Source: Roridomyces roridus
Lineage: Eukaryota; Basidiomycota; Agaricomycetes; Agaricales; Mycenaceae
Assembly (NCBI GenBank): GCA_029378245.1
Contig: JARKIF010000041.1
Span: forward strand, 1-64,000
Reading direction: 5' to 3'
Length of the DNA stretch: 64,000 bases
Below are positions 22,405 to 33,064 of the stretch, piece after piece. The notes under the pieces were generated by a model. It was not told the DNA's origin. It worked only from the letters and a program-made list of their open reading frames with translations, and did not search any database. The position numbers and the translations under genes were made by a program. Each line of letters starts with the position of its first letter. Position 1 is the stretch's first letter.

Positions 22405-24138
22405 ATGAGCCAATTGCAAGAAACACAGTATCTCATTCGTCTCCACGACGGTATTGAGCACGAGCAGCACTTTGCTGCTCTCCGTGGACTCACCACGCCT
22501 CCCGCCTTCACCGTCGTCGATAGCTTCGATCCGAGCTTCCTCAACGCTTATGTTGGTGAGTTGAACGCGGGTTCACATCGTCGAGGAGCTCGTTGTTCTG
22601 ACTTCAGGATGTCAAGCCCAGTTCGATGTCGGACACCTCCCGACTTTCGTCAATCACCCCGACGTTATGGACGTCGAGGAGGACACCGAAGACAGCGTTG
22701 ACTATGTCACCACGTGGATATAGCCCACACGATCCCGGTACTTGTTTGAAGCTGATTGGATTCTTTTCTAGGGAGTCCACCGAATCATGGGGACTCTCAC
22801 GGATTAACCACAACAAAGCCGTCAGCAGCACCGCAACTACGTTCAACTATACATACGAAAATGTCTTCGAAACGGGGAAGAATGTCCACATTTATATCAT
22901 GGGTGCGTGCCGGAGCTCACTGATCTTGGGTTGAATAGAGATCAACTTCTCCGCAGATTCCGGTGAGTTTTGATTCTCGAGCCGGGCTATGGAGAGCGCT
23001 TAGTGAGCATGAGGAATCAAACTCGATCACGTGTGTTTCCGTTCGATTTTGCGACTGGCTCCACGTCTGACCAGTGTACCAGGAGGACTTTGGGGGAAGA
23101 GCCAAGAAGGCATATGTTTACTGTGAGCTCTTCTACCGCTCGCCTTCACCGTCGTGCTCAAACGACTTTTCAGCCGGTGGTACATCGGTGTGTCAACCTT
23201 CCACGGGTTATATTTTCCAACCGCATACATAATTACCAGGGTGATCGCAAAGGCCACGGCACTCATGTTGCGTGAGTCTTTTCTTGAATACATTGACACT
23301 TCTCTCAGAACCTCCTAGCGGCATCGCGGGTGGCACCAAGTACGGTGTCGCCAAGGCAAGTCGCATGGAATCGAATAAGTACCAGATCACAATAAATTCA
23401 TTCATGGACAGGCGGCCACTCTGTACGAGGTCAAGGTATTGAATGATCACGGACGCGCTCCCAAATCCCGGAGGTTTGACTTTTCATTCACCCAATTCAA
23501 TCGCCCAACGTTCAAATTCGCCCTAGCATCAAAGCCATGCAATGGCTCGCTTCAAACTACATTTCCCCTGCAGTTGCGAACATGAGTTTTGGTGGTGGAT
23601 ACAGCAAGATTCAAAACGAGGCCGTCGACAAGGTTCGGCTTCGGCTTGTTTGTCTGGAAGGACAACCTTCGACTGATTTGAAATACGTGCAGCTTGTAGC
23701 CGCCGGCGTCCATGTGTCTGTCGCAGCAGGAAATGACAAGAAGCCAGCCAGCGAATCTAGTCCCGCGAGCGCCAAGAACGCCATCACCGTTGGAGCGACC
23801 GACAAGTCGGACGCGATGTGCAAGTTCTCCAACTACGGTATCATGATCCCCTGGAAGAATTCCATCCCTTAACTGAAAATGTATTCCTAGGCTCCGCAGT
23901 CGACGTGTTGGCTCCCGGATACAAGATTCTCAGCTGTGGCATTGCCTCGACCTCGGCCACCGTGGGTGAAATTCCGTTGCATTCAATGCATTCAATGCCA
24001 GCCAACTCACGCCGTCGAGCAGGCGACAAAGTCAGGAACGTCCATGGCTGCACCCTTTGTCGCAGGCATCGTAGCGAGTTTGATTTCACTCCACAAAGGC
24101 CACAAAACATACGTGTGCAAACTGATGAAAGGCCTCGT
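22405..24138 (+). CDS. subtilisin-like serine protease (S8), 3' end lost in repeats
   Basis: Multi-exon gene. The I9 prodomain (first about 90 residues; exon 22405-22555, then from 22608) is followed by a catalytic domain with SWGLSRINHNKAV, the Asp in IYIMDSG, EDFGGRAKKAYVY, the His motif GDRKGHGTHVAG, GGTKYGVAK, the oxyanion Asn in VAAGNDKKPASES, AVDVLAPGYKILS and the Ser motif KSGTSMAAPFVAG. The triad is complete. There is no signal peptide, so the product is intracellular or leaves unconventionally. One intron uses a GC donor (AAG|GCAAGT near 23359). The normal end after the Ser motif is not found: the frame runs into repeat A at 24139. Possibly active but with an altered C terminus, or decaying. 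Confidence 0.85.
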
Positions 24139-24535
24139 TCTTGTTCTGCGCTTCATTTGCGTTTGGAAATTGAATTCGATTTTGGGGCAGCCACAGAGAT
24201 TCGTTGGGGGTGGAGGAGCAGCGGAAGATTCAACTTCTCGAACCGCTGATCTCCAGGTCGTAGGGCGATGGTGAGGCGTGAGAATGAACCCCAACCACCA
24301 CCCTACCTGTGTCTGCCCCATAGACCATTGAGAAGCTGAAAGAAACGGTTGAGGGCGAGGGCGGGCGGGGAAAAGTTTCGGAGACTCTGGAAGGTGGATT
24401 CGTGGATGTAGGCGCTCCATTGCACGAAGTGCTGGCAGATAGTCGTGGTGTGAGAGAGAAGTGCGGATCAGTGATCACTGTCATTCCGCTGTCACAAGAA
24501 CCCGTACTGATCTCACAAGCTCATCAGTACTTCAC
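24139..24535. repeat. tandem unit 1 (A-x-B), 397 bp
   Basis: Segment A (24139-24291) is identical or nearly so to 24536-24688. Segment B (24370-24535) is identical or nearly so to 28942-29107. Between them lie only 78 bp. Unit 1 ends exactly where unit 2 begins, a tandem duplication in which this copy lacks the 4.25-kb interior. Confidence 0.85.
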
Positions 24536-24688
24536 TCTTGTTCTGCGCTTCATTTGCGTTTGGAAATTGAATTCGATTTTGGGGCAGCCACAGAGATTCG
24601 TTGGGGGTGGAGGAGCAGCGGAAGATTCAACTTCTCGAACCGCTGATCTCCAGGTCGTAGGGCGATGGTGAGGCGTGAGAATGAACCC

Positions 24689-26189
24689 AAAGAAACGGAG
24701 ACGCCAGACGAGGGCATCACCAACGCCCACGGCTAACCCAACAAATCAGCGGCTCCTCAATCTGGATTTGAACTTGCCACATGGGTTCAACCACACTGGA
24801 AACATGACTGGCACCAAAAGGACGAAGTAGAAACAGATTTCAAACCGAGGACTTGACGAGGAAGTAATGGCAACAAGCCCCCACCAGCAAGGAACCCTGG
24901 GTTAAACCTCGGCAGATGCAGATATGAAGTGCGACCTAATGATTATGCAGAATGCATTACATGTGTCAGATGTTGGCCTTGAGAGGTTTCAGTTTGAGCT
25001 GTGAAGTGATATTGCCACATCCAGGGGTGCAGAAGACTGAATGAAAGGATATCTGGATGAAAATGGGTAGGGAGAGGGCAATGTGAACGGCCATCCACAG
25101 AATGTTGAACCAATATCACATTGAGCCCAAAGTTCACGGCGTAAAATAAAACCAAAGTATGAAGTGGACATTGGGACCGCAATGAAGTCTCGCGGACAGG
25201 ATGAAGACACGGTAGATGGGTGGTTTGTTGAAAATCAATCGCACCGAGATTAGATACTTGAGAGAGAGGAAGGACCCAATAAATTCAGGGCCACCCATAC
25301 GTCTGACCGGCCAAACACGATAATTGTCAGTTGGATGTTGAACTGCCCAATACCAGTGGAACCAACGTAGTGACATCCGTATGAGATACATAACCGGGTT
25401 TTGTGAATGAAGAAAGAATTACAAGTGAGATGATGGGCCGAGTCTGCCACGAGCAAAGATGTTCGACATCTACCGAAATCAGAATCACTCTCAGGGTAGA
25501 GTTTATGCGGGCCTGACCCCATAGGACGACTCGAACGCTGTGGGTCAAAGTACCCTGAGACCACCGCCGACGCCTCGTAAATACCGGCAAGAAGGTAGGG
25601 ACTACGAGGGCATATCCACATGATTTTAGACACTCGAGCGGACAATGCAACCCCAAACCTGCCCAATGTGAAAGCGGCAGATGGAAAACACTAGTGGCAA
25701 ATGGAAGAAATGAACGGAGAGTGTTCCAGCGAAATTCGTGAGAGTCAAGACGCTCATCTGTGAGCAAGGACATTGAACAGACACAAATTTGCGGAATCAA
25801 GGAACTCCGCAATCTGGACGGCGCAGAAGGGCACATCCGAACACGTATCCAAGGAGGGAATGAACCTCAGCCATCGAAGATAACAAGTGAATTGGCGGTT
25901 CACGCTCATGAGCGAACGGAATTGAATGGGACAGGATTGAGCTTACACCCAGTCAGAAGCACACTCACAACAGCCCTGTGATTCAATGGTGCAACCGAAT
26001 GTGCCTCCGTGGGGTGAAGTGGGGAAGACGGTGGGCATAGCAAGGCAGAATTGAAAAAGCAGACACTGGAGAGCAGGGCTGATGCCATAGACACAACAAC
26101 ATGTCACGGTCCCGTTTGAAATGAGAACATCCACCACCATGAACGTGGGGTAAGTATCAGCTAAATCCAATTGCCCGTCACTGGGTTCA
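24689..26189. other. noncoding interior of unit 2
   Basis: No supported gene. Frames on the minus strand are Ser/Cys/Phe-rich and lack domains. Composition resembles the following satellite with weaker periodicity. Confidence 0.4.
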
Positions 26190-28080
26190 AAGAAATCAAG
26201 ATGCGCTTTCGACAGCAGCAGACAAAGGAATACTATTGATCGGGTAAAACAGCTCCTAGTTGCCAGTAGACCAATAATGCTTGCAGTAGTGCAGGACAAG
26301 AAAACTTTGATAGCGGCAGGAAAGATGCCTTTGACGGTATGCACACTTTTTATAGCGGCGAGGTATGCACTGACAGCGCCAAGTCAATCCCAACAGCGCA
26401 GGACAGGTGCACTTTGAATAGATGCAAACCACGGCTGCGTTCGATAGAGTAAGATATCCAAGCTCCGATGGTGATATGCCAACCATGGCGCAAGAAAACA
26501 AGTGTGCTCTCGATAAGTGCGCTCTCGATAGCAACCTATGCTCATTAGCATAAGAACAAGGCGCGTTCTCGATAGCGACAAACGAAGACATTCTTCATAG
26601 CGTATGAGAAGACGTGCTTTCGATAGCAGCCAAGGCGAATTTTTCGCATGGCATGGGACCTGGAGGCTGATGTGCTGCATCCAGGCACACTTTGGACCGT
26701 GGCGGAAGTCGTTGCTTTGATAGCAGAGTGAATGCATGCAGGTTGTTTAATCACGGTGGAAGTCATTGATACTGGAATGAATGCATGCTCTCGATGGCGG
26801 CGAAAATGGTGCTCTCGATAGCTCAAGACAAGCACCATTGTGATAACAGCAGACAAAAGTCGTAAAAGGGACGCTCTCGATAGCGTAAGACCAGTAAAGT
26901 ATGCCCACGATACAGGCAGTTGTACATGGATGAGTACGGCCCGCAGGTACAAGTTGGAAGGATCCCGACAAGATAGATAGTGCACTTACATATCAACTTC
27001 AAAATATTCCGACGACCTGGAGTGAAGGGATACCAGTACCAGCGCTCAGGTACATCAATGTAATCAAGCCAACCAGCGCTTGAGGATATGAAAACGGAAA
27101 CGGAATGCCTTCGATGGCGGAGCGTCCGCGATGACGAGCCTGACCAACTCGAGTATTCAAGGATATGGGTGTCAATGCCTTCGATGGCCAGAAACAGGAA
27201 TTCCAGTAATTGAGGATACAGCTGGGACACCGTCAACGATGGCAAAGAGTCCCTGCGATGATGATGTTGAAACCAAATGCCGTCGATGGCAAAGCTCGTC
27301 TTCGATGACAAGATACAAGGCACCTATTAGACGACGAAGGGAGGAGCAAGTTCGCCGCTTTCGATAGCAGACAGAGCTACCCAGCGGCTGGGTGCAGGGA
27401 TGCGTACTCTGAAGGGGCGCTCGATGGCCTAGGAAGGATAAAAATTCGATGTTTTTTTGAGAACAGAGGAACAAGCCCGTCGCTTTTGAGAGCAGACATA
27501 TATACAGGGCCATTCGGCGCCGGAGGACATAGATGCGTACTGTAAAAGGGTGCTTGTAGGTTAAGGAGGATGATGCTCAATGCCTTCGATAGCAGAAGAA
27601 CCAAGTTTCGACAGCAGACAAACGGAGCTTCCATAGCAGAGGAACAGGCCTTCGATGACAGAGCAACAGAGCTTCAATAGCGGAGAAACAGAGCTTCAAA
27701 TTTAACAGCGGAGGAACAGAGTAAACTCGCCGTTGATGCGCCGAAATGTGGAGTTCACGTGAGTGCAAAGAGAATAGGCCTATATTCGTCCGTTGTGTTA
27801 TAGTCGAAGAGGCCGCCTCAGACGAGGGTGTGAAGGTAAATGCTGCGAATCAGTAAGGGGGTCGTAGTCGTCTTGCATGGTTCGGGTAAAGAGGGCAAAG
27901 TAAGACATAAGCTAGACTTGAATGCCGATGATTGTAGTCAGAACTCAGAACCGTTCCGTAGAAGCCAAAGTTGTAACCCAGACTGTCAGTTGTTCTTGGG
28001 GCCGTGGACGTATGTTGCCGATGGAAACCCAATGGCCAAGAATAACAAAGAGTTGACGTGTTCGGTAGTGCAGGGAGAAA
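26190..28080. repeat. degenerate TCGATAGC-motif satellite
   Basis: The motif GCTCTCGATAGCG and variants (TTTCGATAGCAG, CTTCAATAGCGG, CCTTCGATGGC) recur several dozen times at irregular spacing of about 20-110 bp, all on the plus strand. There is no stable reading frame. It looks like a decayed tandem array. Confidence 0.7.
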
Positions 28081-28600
28081 GTTAGCCAGCGCTCGACGGT
28101 ATAGATGCATGGATGAATATGAGCTCGATGCCCAGAAGAACTCAACACTTTCAATAGCGGAGGAAGAAATATGATCCAGCGCTCGAGGGCAAGGATGGGA
28201 ACTCGATGCCCGAAAGTCGACACTTCCAATAATGGAGGAAGAAAGCAATCCAGCACTCGAGGGCATGGATGCACGAAAGAGTGGGAACTCAAAGCCCAGA
28301 ATGATTGCGCAGGATCCAGCGCTCGATGGCATAGACATATAAATGAGTGGGAACTCGATGCCCAGAAGAGCTCAACACTTTTGATAGCGGAGGAAGAAAG
28401 CAATCCCGTGCTCGAGGGCGTGGATGCGTATAACGAACGAACGGGAACTCAATGCCCAGAAGAATTCAACGCTTTTGATAGCAGAGGAAGAAAGCAATCC
28501 TGCACTCGAAGACGTGGATGCATATAATGAACGAATGGGCATTTGACGGCCAGGAAGAAGCCGATAGCAGGGAAGCACGGGGCGATCAAGTGCTCGAGGA
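28081..28600. repeat. tandem array of about 80-125-bp units, about 5 copies
   Basis: Units share CCAGCGCTCGAGGGCATGGA, then GGGAACTCGATGCCCAGAAG, then CACTTTTGATAGCGGAGGAA and AAGCAATCC. Copies start near 28085, 28178, 28244, 28315 and 28403, with a partial one near 28500. It is the best preserved part of the surrounding satellite. Confidence 0.8.
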
Positions 28601-28941
28601 CATAGACATGTTGCAGAAAAGAGTTTGATGATCCGGGACAGTGAGACCGTTAACAGCCCGGAGGGAACGAAACCGACTAACAGCGAGGATGTATAGTAAT
28701 TTGTCCAATGGACGGGCCGTGATGGTATACGGGGCTCGTAATTGATGGAGAAACATGGGTGGTAAAGCAAATAGGAAGCCATAGGACCAGTGGATCTCAC
28801 CCTAGTCCCAGCTGCTAGTCACGTAAGTTGTCCCATTGAAAGCCCGAGGTCTCGGTGAGCCAAGTGTATCCACAAGGAAACAGAGGATGACAAGTGTTCC
28901 CAGCGGTGAAAACGAGAGAGAGCAGAGCCAATGTAGCCAGA

Positions 28942-29707
28942 GAAAAGTTTCGGAGACTCTGGAAGGTGGATTCGTGGATGTAGGCGCTCCATTGCACGAA
29001 GTGCTGGCAGATAGTCGTGGTGTGAGAGAGAAGTGCGGATCAGTGATCACTGTCATTCCGCTGTCACAAGAACCCGTACTGATCTCACAAGCTCATCAGT
29101 ACTTCACCGAGGAATTGAGCATCAAGGGCGTCATCACGGGACTGCGTGAGTGGGATTCGATTCCGGACCCAGATCCTGAAGCGCCAGCTCAAAATTTCTG
29201 CAGCGGACGGGACACCCAACAGACTCGCTCGTGGATGCCTCCACTCCAAGGCCACGCTGACGATCAAGAACACGTACGAGGGCTTCCTCGATATCGACGG
29301 CTGCTCCGTGGCTATCATCTCCTACGCCTCGACACTCAGCACCAGCAACGCGAGCCATGTGGACTTTTTGAATAACAGCCAGGGAGTCAAGTATTTCTAT
29401 TCGCAGAGCGATGCGGGGACCTACTCAGTCAGGCGAGTCGTTTTTCCCTTGTCTGACCTTATTTCATTTACCTCGTGCAATAGTGACCTCGTCATGGTCA
29501 GCGGGCAGTCCAAGATCGGGGTGTTCCTGACCAACGGAGAGGGGAAAGACGGGGAGATTGACGCCAATTTCAGTGGGGTGAGTGTCCAGTCGCAGTTGTC
29601 GAACCCTCACTGAAACTTGGACAGAACACGTACCAAACGTGCGCTTCGACTGTTTCCATCAAGCCTTTCTATGAGTGTGCCGTGGTTGATGATTTGGGTG
29701 ATCTTTG
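28942..29707 (+). pseudogene. 3' part of an unidentified gene, 5' end not found
   Basis: Segment B reads openly (LEGGFVDVGAPLHEVLADS, then VITVIPLSQEPVLISQAHQ) and appears to continue through introns into QLKISAADGTPNRLARG, ATLTIKNTYEGFLDIDG, a GC-donor intron (AG|GCGAGT near 29431), LVMVSGQSKIGVFLTNGEG and NTYQTCASTVSIKPFYEC, stopping at 29707. The C-terminal part looks like a beta-rich domain. I do not recognise it. No plausible start is visible upstream, where satellite DNA lies. It may be a gene truncated by the duplication. Confidence 0.5.
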
Positions 29708-29800
29708 AATTTGTAATACTATCGCTGTCCTGCCTTTGTCGAGTCGCGTAAACCACTGTTTAATATTGGGGTATCACCAGCTCGACGAGCTCACATCGCC

Positions 29801-31770
29801 TCATACTCCTTCCCCAACTTGCCCAAATAATACCCTGTACAAATCAGCACCAACTCTCGTCGCACAAAGAAGAACAAATTCACCAACGAGCGGATCCCCC
29901 TCCCCCCACGCGCTCATAACACCCATACCCTCCCTCAGCTCCACCTCCTCCCCTGCAGCCTCGGCATCTTCCACCCCGACACCAAGCTCAGCCCACACGG
30001 CGCGGAACGCCCTTGCTCTACCCACCTCGTCGAGCAGAACGCGGCACACAAGGAACGCAAGTGCTCCGACGATAGGCGGCCCCACCCGTGGTGTCGGAAT
30101 CAGCAGAGGCATCGAAGAAGAAGAAGCAGACGACCGCAAACAAGAAATCAACGCCCGTGCAGCTGCGACGCACGTAGTCTGTTGCGCCGTCATTCCCGGT
30201 GAGGAGTGGAGCTTGATAGCAGCCGCTGCAGTGAGTGTGTGCGTTGCAAGGAGACTGGGACCGGTGAGTTCAGAGGGGAGATTCGCCCAGAATTGTGTGA
30301 TCCGCGCGTCCAGCCAGGTGTGTGAGGATATGTGCGATTGGAGCTCGTGCGGTTGGAGGTCTTGTTGAAATTGTCAATTGAATTCAGCGAGGTGGCCCAC
30401 GTAACGCACCAGGAGTCCATGCGCCCGCTAATCTCGCAGCACGGAAGAGCAATACCGAGGCCTGTGCCTCAAGTGTACACATCGACGTCGTCGTGCTAGA
30501 ACTGCACGTTGCCCAAGGTGCTGGCGGGGGCTCCGCAGTAAGGAACTGCCGGAGACATTCCTGCCCCCGATACTCCGCGCCCAACGCCCCCGCCTCGTAC
30601 TCGGCAATCTCTAGCGGCCACGGCGTATCAATCTCGCACCCTTTAGCCTCCAATATACACAGCGCCCGATTCGCAGACTCGAGCAAGATGTGAATGTTAC
30701 TCTGCAGCGTCGCGGCAGCCCAGAACCCGCGTATACGTTCGCCTTCCTGGACCGCATCAGGTGACCCGCAGAGGCCTGATAATTCGGGACTCCCATCGAC
30801 ACCCGGCCTCGAAGTCCGAACTTTATGTAGTTTGTACCCCAAAGCGAGTACCGCTGCACCGTTGGCGTAAAACTCGGCCTCGAGGAAGTGCGTGTTGCGG
30901 AGGAGGTAGGTCGCGAGGAGGACATGTGCTTGCATCGTGTGAATCGCTCGGTGGGCCCCAATCTCAATCGAGATGTACTCTTTTGCGAGTTTGAGAAAGA
31001 ACGGCTCGTCGGGTGCTTGGGAGAGGTGGGCGCCCCAGAGGTAGACGACGCACAGCAGGGCAGGGGAGGGTCGGCGTTCGTGCCCGAATGGAAGGGGGAG
31101 CAGCGCGGCGTCGAGGAAACGGCCTGGGTGGATGAAGAAACCCAGTTCGGAGGCGTGAGGCAGAAAATGGTGGAGGCTATGAGGAGATTAGTGCACAGAC
31201 TCCTAGGCGGAGGCCACTCACAGCGATTGGACCATGTCGCGCGAAGGTTCCTGTCCAGATTTTAGAGGCACCGGGATGTGGAGCACATGAACATACCTTG
31301 AATCCCTGGTATGACTGGTCCGAGGATTGAGACGAGTCAGAGTCCGACGAACTTGCTTTTGGATAAATCTGTTGGCCAGGGTATAACACGGAACAGGTAT
31401 TGCTCTGCAGCTCTTCGATTCGAGATTGTAGTTGTAAGATCGTATTCTCAAGGTCTTGCGTGCGAGATTTCGTTTCCAAAAACTCGCATTCATCGTCCTT
31501 GGGAACGCGCTGGCACTGGCCACACACCGGACGCTGGGAACCCGTTCGGATGAGTGGGATTCGTCGGAAAGAGGACCCACCACTCCGTCGCATTTCTGCG
31601 TGGCTAGATCAGCGCTCCGATACACGGCAAGAGTGAGGGACTTGCGATTTTCAAGTGTCTGGGCTTGTTAGAGAGAGACAAAGGCGATATAATGCAGCAA
31701 CGCACCGACAGTTCAAGCACGCTTTACCCCTTCGCAGCGGTTGTTTCCCAGCTGAACTGCCCGAGCTCAT
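29801..31770 (-). CDS. Zn2Cys6 transcription factor
   Basis: Begins MSSGSSAGKQPLRRGKACLN at 31770 and, after an intron, continues KCDGRPVCGQCQRVPKDDEC, together giving the six Cys of a fungal binuclear zinc cluster. A coiled coil follows (QDLENTILQLQSRIEELQS), then an acidic Ser-rich linker. The long middle region is of the fungal-specific factor type (FFIHPGRFLDAALLPLPFGH, YLWGAHLSQAPDEPF, AHVLLATYLLRNTHFLEAEF, RIRGFWAAATLQSNIHILLE). The C terminus (LVCRVLLDEVGRARAFRAVW) ends at 29801. This is the regular architecture of DNA-binding fungal regulators. The exon join inside the zinc cluster is not fully settled: the simplest join leaves eight instead of six residues between Cys2 and Cys3. Targets unknown. 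Confidence 0.85.
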
Positions 31771-32621
31771 TATTGTCCACGCAGAGAGGGTGGGGAGAAT
31801 GGTAGGGTCCTGCTGGTGTGCCGCACCAGTGCCACCTTATATGCCGAGAAAATCGCCTCCTAAACAAACGTAACGACGTGCCTGCGTCGAGTCATTAGAA
31901 GCGGCGGGGATGCGAGATTGTGATGGCCTTCGTGGCGACGCCCATCAGCTCATGCTCATTGAGGTAGGAACGCACTTGCTTTCGCCAATGAGGCGACGAA
32001 CGAGGTGGGAGGAAGCAGTATGTTGCCCGCCGGGAGCTCATGGAAGCCCGTGGAAGCCCGTGGAACAAGGACGATGACGGGGAAAGGCAAGGAGTGCCAC
32101 GCTGCCATCAGATCCATCATTTGATTGACACGAGCGGCTCGGAGTTTGTCGTTGACCGCATCTCAATTCTTCTCCGAAGACTTCGGTCGTGGGGCCAAGA
32201 TTGTCCCACAGTAATTAGAACCCGTTACCTAAACAGGGGATGCTCCGTTCATGGCCGTTGAATTCAGTCTACTATCTTCAGCCAATTTAGTAGGCCGTGT
32301 CCTCCGTGCACTAACTCTGTTTTTTTTTTGTTCCACACTCCCCTCGCGGCTCACTACATATTTTGAACCATTGAAATACTTCCGTCAGTTTGGAATCCAG
32401 ATGTCCTCGCCATGCATGCATGATTTGAAGCATGCCATGGTTCACCTGGAGTCCACTGAGTCTGGAGTGCTTATCGCCGGTTGTTCAACTGTCCCAAAAT
32501 TGGCTTCGATTCAGAAGTGACACCCGCAAACTTGGGCTACGTACAACTAGTGAGTATTCGGCAGGACCCGGCATTACGGCACGTAGTGCTGCCGGCCCTG
32601 GGTTCGATCACCGGTGTTGTA
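31771..32621. other. spacer and decayed coding sequence
   Basis: Short plus-strand open stretches near 32250-32620 do not form a recognisable gene. A short imperfect duplication of CCCGTGGAAG lies near 32045-32060. Confidence 0.35.
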
Positions 32622-33062
32622 TGGTGCGCATCGCCTAAACACCACCAAAGTTGTACAACGTTTATGGCACCCCAGGGAAACCTTCCCACGCTTAGCCCTC
32701 TTGCAAAAACACTCCATTTGGATAGTAGAACAATTCCCCAAGAGGGATTTTTAATTGGCTCAATATTGAAGGAGTTATTATTTTTCCGGCCGGCGATTTG
32801 AGAGATCACTGATCGCATCAGTGGATCAGTCATGTGACTTTCCTTATTGGGCACTGTCACCGAGCCCATATACCTTCCACTGAGTATGTACGGGCTTTCA
32901 AGCTCAAAATATGATAATTGACACTCCCAGCTGTACTGCTGAAGGCTCCAGAGGCGTCAAAAGAGGGCTACAACAAAAAATACTTTCTGTCGGTCAAATT
33001 GAGAGATCAATGATGGGATCAATGATTGTTAAAATTTGGTGGTGTTTAGGCGATGCGCACCA
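32622..33062. mobile_element. 441-bp TA-flanked MITE
   Basis: A 28-bp inverted repeat beginning TGGTGCGCATCGCCTAAACA bounds the element, with TA directly outside (32620-32621 and 33063-33064). No transposase. The same size class and target site as the 7462 and 8372 elements, but the terminal sequence differs, so it is a separate family. Confidence 0.8.
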
Positions 33063-33064
33063 TA

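Larger units (their letters stand above)
24536..29107. repeat. tandem unit 2 (A-y-B), 4.57 kb with satellite interior
   Basis: Begins with A (24536-24688) and ends with B (28942-29107). The interior is 4.25 kb of low-coding DNA, much of it degenerate repeats. The plus frame of B continues into the coding region ending at 29707, so unit 2's right end looks like the ancestral position of B. Confidence 0.8.

Noticed and set aside
28081..28600. CRISPR-like array
   Set aside because: Units of about 100 bp degenerate throughout with no constant repeat and unique spacer pattern; the genome is eukaryotic.
29736..30368. 210-codon plus-strand ORF rich in Ser/Thr/Pro
   Set aside because: Antisense to the C-terminal exon of the Zn2Cys6 factor, whose splice phases and motifs are consistent.
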